From contig NC_092039.1 in NCBI RefSeq assembly GCF_003086295.3, positions 67,599,649-67,663,648 on the forward strand: a DNA stretch of 64,000 bases, in the 5' to 3' direction. Made by a program: the position numbers and the translations under genes. Positions within the stretch are counted from its first letter, which is position 1. The number at the start of each line of letters is the position of its first letter. The notes below the pieces were generated by a model that saw nothing but the letters and a program-made list of their open reading frames with translations, did no database searches and was not told the origin of the DNA. Positions 34,185-45,503 of the stretch are shown piece after piece. The stretch comes from Arachis hypogaea (taxonomy: Eukaryota; Streptophyta; Magnoliopsida; Fabales; Fabaceae).

Positions 34185-35932
34185 CGTAGGTACATTTCTT
34201 TCTATGCTTTGTTTAAATTCAATAAATTGGCATATGGTTGCATTCTAAGTTTGGTGTTGCCTTGCAACAAATTGTTTTCAATCTTTTTGGATGATTGCAT
34301 CAAATCAAAAATGAAAGTGACACACCAAGATTCTAAGTTTGGTGTGCCACTTATTTTCTATGCAATTCAGTCAAGCAACACTACTTGTCTGCATAATCAT
34401 AATGCCTCTACAGTGTTATTTTTTTTCTTTTAATTTGACACTTTGTCATTCTACTTTCTTTAGTCATTTTTCTGTTTTTTTTAATGCTTTCATTTTAGTT
34501 TGCTTATTTACTGTGTTTGTTAATACATTACCAAGAGAGCTTTATTCATGACAGATTCTTGGCTTGGTGATTGTATTTAACAAATAACAGTTTCACCTGC
34601 TTAGTTTTAATTCAAATAAATTGACATATGATTGTATTCTAAGTTTGGTGTTGCTATGCAACAAAATTTTATTCTAATTCTTACAAGATACTTGCATTAA
34701 TTTCAAGTGAAAGTGTCACACTAAGTTTGGTGTGCCACTTATTCTTTATGCAAAGTATTGTGCACACCTTCTTATGCTTGCAATCAAAATGTCGCTGTCT
34801 CTTGTGCCTTGATTGTTATTTTTCATTTTTGCTTGCTTGCAACACATGTAATGCTAACATTTCATTGTGTAAGACATTCATGATCCATCTTAGCCCCAGA
34901 GCCATTGTTCTAATTGTTGCTTGAGGATGAGCAAGCACTCTAAGTTGGCAAGGGAAAGGGAAGAATTGGAGAAAAAGGACAACAATAATGAAGATGAACT
35001 ACAAGGTTGTAAAGTTCCTTTTCCTCTCCTTTGTTTCCAGCACTTTAAATTGCATGATTGTCTTTATATTCTCTGTATGCATGTGTGGTATGACTAAGCA
35101 TAGCTTGAATTTTGATTGAAACTTGGTGCTGTGGCATTATAACTACCAACTTGAGCTTTGTGAATTCAAAAGCAATAAAGTATCATGATCATAAACAAAC
35201 AAGGCATTAAAGAAGATTTTAGCATGTGCATACAAGTATTGGATAGCTAGTATGATTAATTGTTGCTCAATTGCATTGGATTTTATTTAATTGAAGTTTT
35301 TCATCTAGTACATTTTGTGAAATCTTTTGAAATCATGAAAACCTTGAAGAAGCAAATACAATTAAAGCAAGAAAAGAAAAAGGGAAAGAATGAGAAAGCT
35401 GAAGGCTCTGAGTACCAATGGCAATTTATTTGCTAAGTGCTTGTGGTGTTTATGTATCAAGCCAAATGCTTGAAAACAAAACACTTAGAAGTCAAGGCTA
35501 GGCTCAAGTGCAAAAGCACTCCCTCAAAGCTCAAGGCTCTGAGCATCAATGATTAGAGAGTCAAGAAAAGAAAAGAAAAATGAGCTTAATGAAGTCCTCT
35601 AATTAAATGCTTGTGGTGCTTATGTATCAAGTGGTAATACTTGAAAACAAAGCATTTAGAAGTCGTAGCTTTGTTATTAACTCATGGGACAAAGCACCCA
35701 AAAGGAAAAAAAAATCAAAAGCTTGTTTCAAGGAAGAATTATAAGAAAAAGATTTCATAAAATCAGCTAGATAGAAGCATCAATCATTTACATTTCTTTT
35801 GTGATTGAAGCATGCATAGAAAACTAGCTAACCATAAACATTGAGTTGCTATTCTTCTTACCTTGAATTGTCAATCTTTATTGCATGATTCTTTTCTTGC
35901 TTGGGGACAAGCAAGGTTTAAGTTTGGTGTTG
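34185..35932 (+). other. Element D 3' UTR with repeated PPT-like motifs
   Basis: No gene. TAAGTTTGGTGTTG-like motifs occur at 34246-34259, 34334-34346, 34640-34653 and 34722-34734 before the terminal one at 35919-35932, which abuts the 3' LTR. A TGAGGATGAGCAAGC segment near 34920 is shared with C. Confidence 0.65.
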
Positions 35933-37863
35933 TGATGACATGTCATCATATACCTATTTTTCTATGCTTTTTCATACAAGAAATTGATGATTTGTGCTTA
36001 AATATTGAATGCTTTTATACTTAATTGGTATATTTCCTTGATCTTTTAATTTTATAAATCTTGTAGGAAATAAGAAGAAAAAGAAGCAAAGAAGCACAAA
36101 AAAAGGAGAAAAAAAGAGCTTTGGGACACACTTTGAAGTTGGAGCACACTTTGGAGCCTTAGGCCACGCTTTTAAAAGCGTGGCCCATGACCAAATTAAA
36201 GAAGAAAACAACCAGCACGCACACTGCCCTGCCCTTGCCAAGGGCAGGGCAGAATCATGATGAAGCAAAGTGAGGATAAAGCAAATTTTCGCTAAGTTAA
36301 AATCTGGGCGCTCACAGCATGACCATGCCTACTTCAAAGGGCTATAACTTGAGCTACAAACGTCCTATTGATGTGCTTCTAGTTGCGTTAGAAAGCTGAC
36401 ATGCATAGCTTTCCAACGATATATAGAAATCCATATTTGGCGTACAATTAAGGCAGGAACGGAAAGCATCTTTAAGGGCAAAAAACAAGCGAAAATAAAC
36501 CAAAATGCTTCCACTAAGGCTCGAAGAGGGAGACACAAGGAAACTAAGGAAGTCTGCCCTCAAGGAGAGCAGAATGCCCTCTTGGAGGGCAATGTCATGT
36601 TCTATTCAGGAAAATTCAAGGAAAAATTGCAACAACTTCCTCCACCAAGTTTCGAACACAAGACCTTCAAGGAAGTAAAGGCTTAGGCTTGGCGCACACA
36701 AGCACATCATGGCACGGTCAAGGAACGTGGTGCGTGCACAAGACACACCAAGGCAACATTGCCCTGCCCTCCACAAGGGCAGGGCAGCATCTTCACACAC
36801 CAAGCTCGCACGCACAAGCACCAGCACGCACACTTTCCTGCCCTGCCCTCCACAAGGGCAGGGCAGCCTCCTGGGAGCATCATGGGCCAAAATTCAACCA
36901 AAATCTCATTTAAATTCAATTCCTCTCCAAATTGAATCAAGGCCAAGCAAACCCATTTCTCCTCAAATCCAAAGCAAGCTAAGCCCACATCATCACTCAA
37001 AGGCACAAGAACAAGCTAGAATTAGGATTTTCATTTAATTTGTTTTTCATTTCAATTTCATTTTGTAAAGCCTATATAAGGCATCATTTCCATCTTTGAA
37101 AGGAGGCTAGCTCCACTAGGGAGTATTAGGATTTGAGAGCTCTCTCTCTTAGTTTTCATTTCTGTTTTGAAATTTTGGATTGAGGTTGGAGGAATTCTGT
37201 TTCAATCTTTGTTCATCTTCTGCATAATTTCTAAGAATTGAAAGTTGAATCTGCATTCTCATTTACGGCTTCCATCTTTATTTCTTCTTCAATCTGTTTC
37301 TTGGTTGGATCAAGGAAGGGAGTGAGATCTAGACTTGTTTTATAGTCTCATTGATTCCCTGAGATCTTGTCTCTTTAAATTTCAAAATCAAGCTGAGTTA
37401 CATTCTGTGTTGCTTCTTCAAGCAATTTTCCATTTCTGTTTAAATCTGCTGCACTTATTTCATCTTTTACTTCTCTACTTGATTGCTCTTTACATTTTCT
37501 TGTTGGATTTTAAATTCCCTGCACCCAACCCCCTTTACATTTTCTGCAATTTACATTTCTTGTCATTTAAGATTTTGCCAATTTACTTTTCTTGCAATTT
37601 AAGTTGTAGCTATTTTACTTTCTTGTTATTTAAGTTACTTGCAAGTTTACTTTCTGCATCTTTAAGATTTCTGTAATTTTACTTTCTGTTGATCAACTTC
37701 ACACAATTCACTCAATGTTAGCTTGACTAAACTAATCACCCACTAAAGTTGCTTGATCCATCAATGCCTGTGGGATCGACCTCACTCTTGTGAGTTATTA
37801 TTACTTGATGCGACCTGGTACACTTGCCGGTGAGTTTTGTGTTGGATCGTTTTCCATACATCA
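35933..37863 (+). repeat. Element D 3' LTR
   Basis: 1931 bp, matches the 5' LTR. It lacks 17 bases near 37207, and its last 40 bases (after CTTGCCGGT) resemble element C more than the D 5' LTR. U5 hairpin at 37781-37794. Confidence 0.92.
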
Positions 37864-37868
37864 TTTAC

Positions 37869-38481
37869 AACCTTATAATTCATCTTCTCTTTTGTTGTCA
37901 TTTTTCTCCCATTCTTCTCCTTCCCCTACCAACTTCAGAATGCTTGCTCATCCTCAAGCAGTAGTTTAGAACAGTGGTAATGGGGCTAAAATAGGTCATG
38001 AGTATCTTAAATAATGAAATGTTAGTAGTACATGTGTTTTAAGCAAGCAAAATCAAAGATAACCATGAAGGCACAGAGAAACAAAGACACTGTGATTGCA
38101 AAAATAAGATGGTGTGCTTGATACATTACATAAAGAATGAGTGGCACACCAAACTTAGTGTGACACTTTCACTTGGAATTGATGCAAGTATCCAGTAAAG
38201 ATTGGAAGCAAATTTTGTTGCATAGCAACACCAAACTTAGAATGCAATCACATGTCCATTTATTTGAACTAAAACTAAACAAAGGAAACTATCATATGTT
38301 AATACAATTACCAAGCCAAGAATCTATCATGAATAAGGATCTCTTGGTGATGTATTAACAAAAATAGTTAATAAAAGAAAGTATTAAAAACAAGGAAATG
38401 ACTAAAACAAAGAGAAAACTAAAATTGTCTAACTAAAAAAAGATAACACTGCAAAGGGCCTTATGATTATGCAGACAAGTG
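37869..38481 (-). other. Element C internal 3' UTR (between D and solo LTR F)
   Basis: Reverse complement of the D 3' UTR (about 34600-35050), including CACCAAACTTAG motifs (about 38145-38245), the complement of the PPT-like motif. No gene. Confidence 0.65.
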
Positions 38482-38486
38482 GTATT

Positions 38487-40023
38487 TGATGAGCGGATAT
38501 TTTATACGCTTTTTGGGGGTAATTTCATGTAGATTTTAGTGTGTTATAGTTAGTTTTTAATATATTTTTATTAGTTTTTGAGCAAAATTCATATTTCTGG
38601 AGTTTACTATGAGTTTGTGTATTTTTCTGTGATTTCAGGTATTTTCTGGGTGAAATTGAAGGAGCTGAGTTAAAATCTGATTCAGGCTGAAAAAGGACTG
38701 CTGATGCTGTTGGATTCTAACCTCCCTGCACTCGGAATGGATTTTTTGGAGCCATAGGAGTGCAATTGGCGCGCTCTCAATTGGGTTGGAAAGTCTACAT
38801 CCAGGGCTTTCCAGCAATATATAATAGTCCATACTTTTTGCGAAGATAGATGACGTAAACTGGCGTTAAACGCCAGTTCCATGTTGCAGTCTGGCGTTCA
38901 GCGCCAGAAACAGGTTGCAAGTGGGAGTTCAACGCCAGAAACAGGTTACAACCTGATTTTCAACTCCAGAAATAGCCCAGGCACATGAGAAACTTAAGTC
39001 TCAGCCCCAGCACACACCAAGTGGGCCCCAGAAGTGGATTTCTGCACTATCCATTTTAGTTTACTCATTTTCTGTAAACCTAGGTTACTAGTTTAGTATT
39101 TAAACAACTTTTAGAGACTTATTTTGTATCTCTTGACATTTTTAGATCTGAATTTTATACTCTTTGACGGCATGAGTCTCTAAACTCCATTCTTGGGGGT
39201 GAGGAGCTCTGCAGCGTTTTGATGAATTAATGCAATTATTTCTGTTTTCCATTCAAACATGCTTGTTCCTATCTATGATGTTCATTCGCGCTTCACTATG
39301 AAGAAGGTGATGATCCGTGACACTCATCACCTTCCTCAATCCATAAACGTGTGCCTGACAACCACCTCTGTTCTACATCAGATTGAATGAGTATCTCTTA
39401 GATTTCTTAATCAGAATCTTCGTGGTATAAGCTAGAATTTATGGCGGAATTCATGAGAATCTGGAAAGTCTAAACCTTGTCTATGGTATTTCGAGTAGGA
39501 TTCAATGATTGAATGGCTGTGACGAGCTTCAAACTCGTGATTGTTGGGCGCAGTGATAGATGCAAAAGGATCAATGGATCCTATTCCGACATGATCGAGA
39601 ACCAACAAATGATTAGCCGTGCTGTGACAGAGCATGTGGACCATTTTCACTGAGAGGATGGGAATTAGCCATTGACAACGGTGACGCCCTACATACAGCT
39701 TGCCATGGAAGGAGCCTTGCGTGTGTGAAGAGGAGGACAAGAGAAAAGCTGAAATTCAGAGGACAAAGCATCTCCAAAACTCCAACATATTCTCCATTAT
39801 TGAGTAACAATTACTTATTCCAAACACTTTCATTTTTTACAATTAAATTCAAAGAACCTTGTTGGCATCTTGACTAAGATTAATAAGATAACCATAGCTT
39901 GCTTCATACCAACAATCTCCCTGGGATCGACCCTTACTCACGTAAGGTATTACTTGGACGACCTAGTGCACTTGCTGGTTAGTTGTGCGGATTGCAAGGG
40001 TGTGATTGCAATTTCGTGCACCA
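38487..40023 (+). mobile_element. Solo LTR F (GGCGTTTAACGCC family)
   Basis: 1537 bp, begins TGATGAGCGGATA and ends TTTCGTGCACCA, flanked by GTATT (38482-38486) and GTGTT (40024-40028), a duplication with one mismatch. It contains the shared module (38745-38835), TGGCG-ttaaa-CGCCA palindromes (about 38860-38970) and the U5 hairpin CCTTAC-tcac-GTAAGG (39932-39947). It resembles the most abundant Arachis LTR family that I remember (FIDEL-like); the name is tentative. Confidence 0.85.
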
Positions 40024-40028
40024 GTGTT

Positions 40029-40241
40029 GCTGAATGAATTGTATAGAAAAATAAGTGGTACACCAAACTTAGAATCTTAATGTGACACTTTGATTTTTGA
40101 TTTGGTGCAATCATCCAGAAAGATTGAAAACAAATTATTGCAGGGCAACACCAAACTTAGAATGTAATCATATGCCAATTTATTGGATTTTAAACAAAAC
40201 AGACAGAGAAAACAAAGCAGAGGAATGAAATGTTAGCTAAG
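40029..40241 (-). other. Element C 3' UTR after the ORF
   Basis: Reverse complement of D 34185-34400, with two CACCAAACTTAGAAT motifs. No gene. Confidence 0.6.
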
Positions 40242-40289
40242 GTTGGGTTGCCTCCCAACAAGCACTCTTTTAGTGTCATTAGCTTGACA
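40242..40289 (-). promoter_or_regulatory. Element C hairpin pair at ORF end
   Basis: On the minus strand, hairpin 1 is TGTCA-agctaa-TGACA (40289-40274), with the TAA stop in its loop. Hairpin 2 is GTTGGG-aggcaa-CCCAAC (40259-40242). Confidence 0.75.
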
Positions 40290-41461
40290 TGTTGTTTTTC
40301 ACTTTCTTCTTCTTCTTCCAGTTTGTTAAGAGGAATGACCTCAAGGGGGGAGATGAACCAGCTAGTGTCCCATGTCTTGGTCTTTCCTCAGCAAGCTTCT
40401 TTTTGTTAATGGCTTGATTAAGCTTGCTTGCTGGATCAAGGGTAGGATTGGTGCTCTCGTTAGTTGCCTTCACTTCTTTGGATTCAAGACTCGGTTGCTG
40501 TGTGATTATTGGAGTTTTATCTTCATCCAGAGCCTTTTGAATTGGTGGTTCCATGAGCCCTTCTTCTATGCAACTTTCTGCTTCACTTGAGTTTGGATCT
40601 CCTTGATTGTCTTCCTCACTTTCTTGTTCTTCCACTTCCTCCCTTGCACTTAACATTTGGTTTACTAGCACTTCCATGTTTTTGAAGGAGTTCTCTTGGT
40701 CATTCCAGGATCTCTGTGCTTCCCTTTCATATCTTTCAAGCATGGTTTCAAGCCTTAAGAGGCTTTGGTTCATGGAAGTTTGTGTGGACTGAGTTTTGGA
40801 AGAGATTTTGTGTCAAGGGATAGTTAAGTGATGAAGAATTTTCAGATGAAAAACTGGGAGGTGAGGTTTGACAGCATTCCATGAATGAATTGAAGGTTTG
40901 CTCAAGTGATGATAGCTCTTGATAAGCGGAATATGAATTGTCAAATGCTTTCTGATTTTGATTCTCCCAAGCACAACTTGAAGAATTGTGGAATTCATCA
41001 CCGTATGGATCACCTTGTTGCCTTGGGGGACAATTTTCCATGTATGTATTGACAGCACAATCAAATGATGATGTTCCTTGATGAACAGAAGATGAAACAT
41101 TGGAATTCCCTTCACAGCCACAATTTATGTTAGTATCATAGCAATATGAGTTACTTTGTGGCTCTGGGAAATAGTTCATTTCACTTGATTGTTCATACTC
41201 TTGTAGATACGCCCAGCTACCATGAGGATGATGACATAAATCATCTTGTGGTTTTGGATCATATCTTATGTGAATTGCTTCATCATCTATCATTTCTTGG
41301 TGATACTCCCAGCCACCATTAGAATAATGACTTAAATCATTTTGTGGTGGTGGGAAGTATCCCATACGATTCTCTTTGTGGTTCTGAGACATATCTCCAT
41401 ATATTGGAGTGCTCAGGATCTGTAATTTGTTGGTGATCTTCCCAGCCATCGTTAGAAATTG
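40279..41461 (-). pseudogene. Element C single ORF, main part (homologue of D ORF)
   Basis: Related to the D ORF along its length: MGYFPPPQNDLSHYSNGGWEYHQE-type repeats, SSLEQTFNSFMECC, then after a frameshift near 40770 LETMLERYEREAQRSWNDQE, an acidic coiled coil, PPIQKALDEDKTPIITQQPS and LLTNWKKKKKVKNNMSS. Only one copy of the LE(S/T)M..RYE unit is present, where D has two. A second frameshift lies near 41360. The first codons lie at 45305-45253, separated by element E. Confidence 0.65.
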
Positions 41462-41466
41462 GTGAT
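41462..41466. repeat. Target-site duplication GTGAT, left copy
   Basis: Recurs at 45248-45252 after element E. Confidence 0.88.
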
Positions 41467-43233
41467 TGGTGCACGAAATTGTAATCTCAATGGTGCCAAC
41501 AACTTAGTACGCACAATTGTAATCTCAACTCTTTTTCACAACATCGCACAACTAACCAGCAAGTGCACTGGGTCGTCCAAGTAATAAAACTTACGTGAGT
41601 AAGGGTCGATCCCACGGAGATTGTCGGCTTGAAGCAAGCTATGGTCATCTTGTAAATCTCAGTCAGGCGGATTCAAATGGTTATGGAGTTTTGATAGTTA
41701 AAAGATAAATAAACATAAAATAAAGATAGAGATACTTATGTAATTCATTGGTGGGAATTTCAGATAAGCGTATGGAGATGCGTTGTTCCTTCTGAATCTC
41801 TGCTTTCATACTGCCTTCATCCAATCCTTCATACTCCTTTTTATGGCAAGCTGTATGTTGGGTGTCACCGTTGTCAATGGCTACTTCCCGTCCTCTCAGT
41901 GAACATGGTCCTCTACGATTTCTGTACGGCTAATCAACTGTCGAATTTCTTGTCTCGGATGAAAAATACCATGCACAGATATCATATGGCTAATCAGCTG
42001 TTGGTTCTCGATCGTGTAGGAATAGGATTTACTATCCTTTTGTGTCTGTCACTAGGCCCTATAGTCGCGAGTTTGAAGCTCGTCACAGTCATCCTATCCC
42101 AGATCCTACTCGGAATACCACAGACAAGGTTTAGACTTTCCGGATCTCAAGAATGCTGCCAATGGATTCTAGCCTATACCATGAAGATTCTAATCTCAGA
42201 TTCAGATGCCCCATTGTCAAAGGGGAGTCGATGTGAATCGTTGATTAGAAACCCAAGAGATATACATTCAAGCTTGTTTTCATGTAGAACGGAAGTAGTT
42301 GTCAATCACGCGTTCATGAGTGAGAATGGTGATGAGTGTCACATAATCATCACATTCATCATGTTCTTGTGTGCGAATGAATATCTTAGAATAAGAATAA
42401 GCATGAATTGAATAGAAGAACAATAATACTTTGCATTAATACTCGAGGAACAGCAGAGCTCCAAACCTTAATCTATGGTGTGTAGAAACTCCACCGTTGA
42501 AAATACATAAGTGAAAATAAGGTAGGCATGGCCGTGAGGCCAGCCCCCAATGTCTAAGGACAAACAATGATCAAAGATATTCCAAAAGGTCATCCCCAGA
42601 TGTCTAATACGATAGTAAAAAGTTCTATTTATACTAAACTAGTTACTAGGGTTACAGAATTAATTAAATGATGCAGAAATGCACTTTCGGGCCCACTTGG
42701 TCTGTGCTTGGGCTGAGCATTGAAGCTTTCACGTGTAGAGGCCTTCTGTAGAGTTAAACGCCAGTTTGTAACCTGTTTCTGGCATTTGACTCTAGCTTGA
42801 AACTTGTTTCTGGCGTTTAACGCCAGAATAGGACAGCAAGCTAGCGTTGAATGCCAGATTGCGTCATCTAAACTCGGGCAAAGTATAAACTATTATATAT
42901 TGCTGGAAAGCCCTGGATATCTTCTTTCCAACGCAATTGAGAGCGCGCCATTTGAGTTTTCTGTATCTCCAAAAAATCCATTTCGAGTGCAGGGAGGTCA
43001 GAATCCAACAGCATCAGCAGTCCTTTTTCAGCCTCTGAATCAGATATTTGCTCAGATCCCTCAATTTCAGCCAGAAAATACCTGAAATCATAGAAAAACA
43101 CATAAACTCATAGTAAAGTCTAGAAATGTGAATTTTGCTTAAAAACTAATAAAAATATACTAAAAAGTAATTAAAACATACTAAAAACTATATGAAAACA
43201 ATGCCAAAAAGCGTATAAATTATCCGCTCATCG
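41467..43233 (-). repeat. Element E 3' LTR
   Basis: Begins TGGTGCACGAAATTG, ends CCGCTCATCG. U5 hairpin CTTAC-gtga-GTAAG (41590-41603). TATA-like TATAAATA on minus at 42633-42626. CTGGCGTTTAACGCCAG-type palindromes at about 42755-42860 and the shared module at about 42890-42960. Confidence 0.87.
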
Positions 43234-44354
43234 CCACATCAAACTTAAATTGTTGCTTATCCCCAAGCAACTGAAAATCAAATAGGATAAAAAGAGGAGA
43301 ACATACAATGAATCTTACAATATCAATGAAACTTAGTCCCAATTAGATGAGCGGGGCTAGTAGCTTTTTGCTTCTGAATAGTTTTGGCATCTCACTTTAT
43401 CCTTTGAAATTAAGAATGATTGGCATCTATAGGAACTCAAAATTTTAGGTAGTGTTATTGATTCTCCTAGTTCAATATGTTGATTCTTGAACACAGCTAC
43501 TTTATGAGTCTTGGCTGTGGCCCTAAGCATTTTGTTTTCCAGTATTACCACTGGATACATAAATGCCACAGACACATAACTGGGTGAACCTTTTCAGATT
43601 GTGACTCAGCTTTGCTAAAGTCTCCAGTTAGAGGTGTCCAGAGTTCTTAAGCGCACTCTTTTTGCTTTGGATCACGACTTTAACCACTCAGTCTCAAGCT
43701 TTTCACTTGGACCTTCATGACACAAGCACATGGTTAGGGATAACTTGATTTAGCCGCTTAGGCCTGGATTTTATTTCCTTGGGCCCTCCTATCCATTAAT
43801 GCTCAAAGCCTTGGATCCTTTTTACCATTGACTTTTGGTTTAAAGGGCTATTGGCTTTTTTTGCTTGTTTTTTTTCTTTTTCTTTCTCTTTTTTTTTTCT
43901 TTTATTGACGCCATTTTTTTTCACAAGATTTTTTCTTTTCACTTCTTTTTCTTGCTTCAAGAATCAATTTCATAATTTTTCAGATTATCAATAACATTTC
44001 TCTTTATTCATCATTCTTTCAAGAGCCAACAATTTTAACATTCATAAACTTCACTATAAAAAATATGCACTGTTCAAGCATTCATTCAGAAAACAAAAAG
44101 TATTGCCATCACATCAAAATAATTAAACTAATTTCAAGATAAAATTTGAAATCCAAGTACTTCTTGTTCTTTTGTAATTAGGCACATTTTTCATTTAACA
44201 GAGGTGAATGATTCATGGAATTATTCATAGCTTTAAGACATAGACACTAAACACTAATGATCATGTAATAAAGACACAAAACATAGCCAAACATAAAGCT
44301 CAAAACCGAAAATAGAAAAATAAATAGACAAGGAGATTAAGGAATAAGTCCACC
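43234..44354 (-). other. Element E 3' UTR
   Basis: Begins next to the LTR with the complement of a TTTAAGTTTG-type PPT, and has a T-rich stretch (43860-43960 on plus). No gene found. Confidence 0.55.
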
Positions 44355-44777
44355 TTAGTGAGGGTGGCGTCTTCCTCTTGAAGAACCAATGGTGCTCTTG
44401 AGCTCCTCTATGTCTCTTCCTTGCCTTTGTTTCTCCTCTCTCATAGCTCTTTGATCTTCTCTAATCTCATGGAGAATGATGGAGTTCTCTTGGTACTCCA
44501 TCCTTAGTTGGTCCATGTTGTAACTTAAGCCTTCCAAAGAGGTGTTGAGTTGCTCCCAATAGTTGTGTGGAGGAAAATGCATCCCTTGAGGCATCTTAGG
44601 GATTTCATAAGGAATTTTTTCATGCTCTTGTTGAGGTCCATGAGTGGGCTCTCTTGTTTGCTCCATCATTTTCTTAGTGATGGGCTTGTCCTCTTCAATG
44701 AGGATGTCTCCTTCTATGTCAATCCCAGCCGAATTGCATAGGTGACAAATGAGATGAGGAAAGGCTAACCTTGCCAA
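44355..44777 (-). pseudogene. Element E ORF fragment with C-terminal coiled coil
   Basis: 140 codons open to the left LTR junction: ARLAFPHLICHLCNSAGIDIEGD, then a Pro/Glu linker with PQGMHFPPHNYWEQL, then a charged helix rich in Glu, Arg and Gln ending RGRRHPH. It resembles the downstream part of the extra ORFs of plant retrotransposons of the PF20167 type (compare 11660-13188), but this is a weak assignment. The N-terminal part is deleted: at about 44780 the sequence passes straight into the middle of an LTR, so the first Met is not necessarily the real start. Confidence 0.45.
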
Positions 44778-44787
44778 GGTGGATGAC

Positions 44788-45247
44788 TTGTCTCTGGCGT
44801 TTGACTCTAGCTTGCAACTTGTTTCTGGCGTTTAACGTCAGAATAGGGAAAAAAGCTGGCGTTGAACACCAGTTTGTGTCATCTAAACTCGGGCAAAGTA
44901 TGAACTATTATATTTTTCTGGAAAGCCCTGGATGTCTACTTTCCAACGCAATTGAGAGCACGCCATTCAGGTTTCTGTAGCTCCAAAAAATCAATTTCGA
45001 GTGCAGGGAGGTCAGAATCCAACAGCATCAGCAGTCCTTTTTCAGCCTCTGAATCAGATATTTGCTCAGATCCCTCAATTTCAGCCAGAAAATACCTGAA
45101 ATCATAGAAAAACACATAAACTCATAGTAAAGTCCAGAAATATGAATTTTTCTCAAAAAATAATAAAAATATACTAAAAAGTAATTAAAACATACTAAAA
45201 TCTATATGAAAACAATGCCAAAAAGCGTATAAATTATCCGCTCATCA
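44788..45247 (-). repeat. Element E 5' LTR, truncated
   Basis: Aligns with 42775-43233, including TCTGGCGTTTAACG palindromes and the shared module (about 44895-44970). Ends CCGCTCATCA followed by TSD GTGAT. Confidence 0.83.
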
Positions 45248-45252
45248 GTGAT

Positions 45253-45305
45253 GGTGGGTAATATCCCATAAAATTTTTTTGATCATAAGATGAGTTGAAC
45301 TCCAT
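45253..45305 (-). pseudogene. Element C single ORF, first codons
   Basis: ATG at 45305 starts MEFNSSYDQKNFMGYYPPS, which continues after element E at 41461. It fixes the true start of the ORF family and shows the one-base insertion in D. Confidence 0.7.
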
Positions 45306-45479
45306 TTGAATTTTATAAAACACAACACCAATGAAAATTGAAATTTATGTCTCAGATGAGATTTGCTTAGTTAGGCAAAAACACAAACACCTTGCTATCA
45401 ACTTAAAACAGAAAACAAAAACAAAGAAAATGCTTAATCTAGACTTCTCACCCACTTAATCATTGTCGATCTAAATCAA

Positions 45480-45497
45480 TCCCCGGTAACGGCCACA
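45480..45497 (-). promoter_or_regulatory. Element C primer-binding site
   Basis: Minus strand TGTGGCCGTTACCGGGGA, a changed tRNA-Asp-type PBS, 6 bases inside the 5' LTR. Confidence 0.7.
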
Positions 45498-45503
45498 AAA
45501 ACG

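Larger units (their letters stand above)
30885..37863 (+). mobile_element. Element D: complete non-autonomous LTR retrotransposon
   Basis: A 6979-bp element with LTRs 30885-32846 and 35933-37863, perfect TSD TTTAC, a PBS, one ORF, a hairpin pair, a long 3' UTR and a PPT. By eye the LTRs differ at about two dozen bases plus one 17-base gap and a divergent last 40 bases, so the insertion is fairly young. It inserted into C, which has the same gene plan and a related ORF. Confidence 0.92.
41467..45247 (-). mobile_element. Element E: internally deleted LTR retrotransposon
   Basis: 3781 bp with perfect TSD GTGAT. It has a full left LTR (41467-43233), a short internal region and only the last roughly 460 bases of the right LTR (about 44788-45247). 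The PBS, leader and 5' part of the gene are deleted. It belongs to the same LTR family as F and J. Confidence 0.85.

Noticed and set aside
41899..42411. 170-codon plus-strand frame in the E LTR
   Set aside because: Antisense to the LTR transcript, contained in a repeat, no domain similarity.
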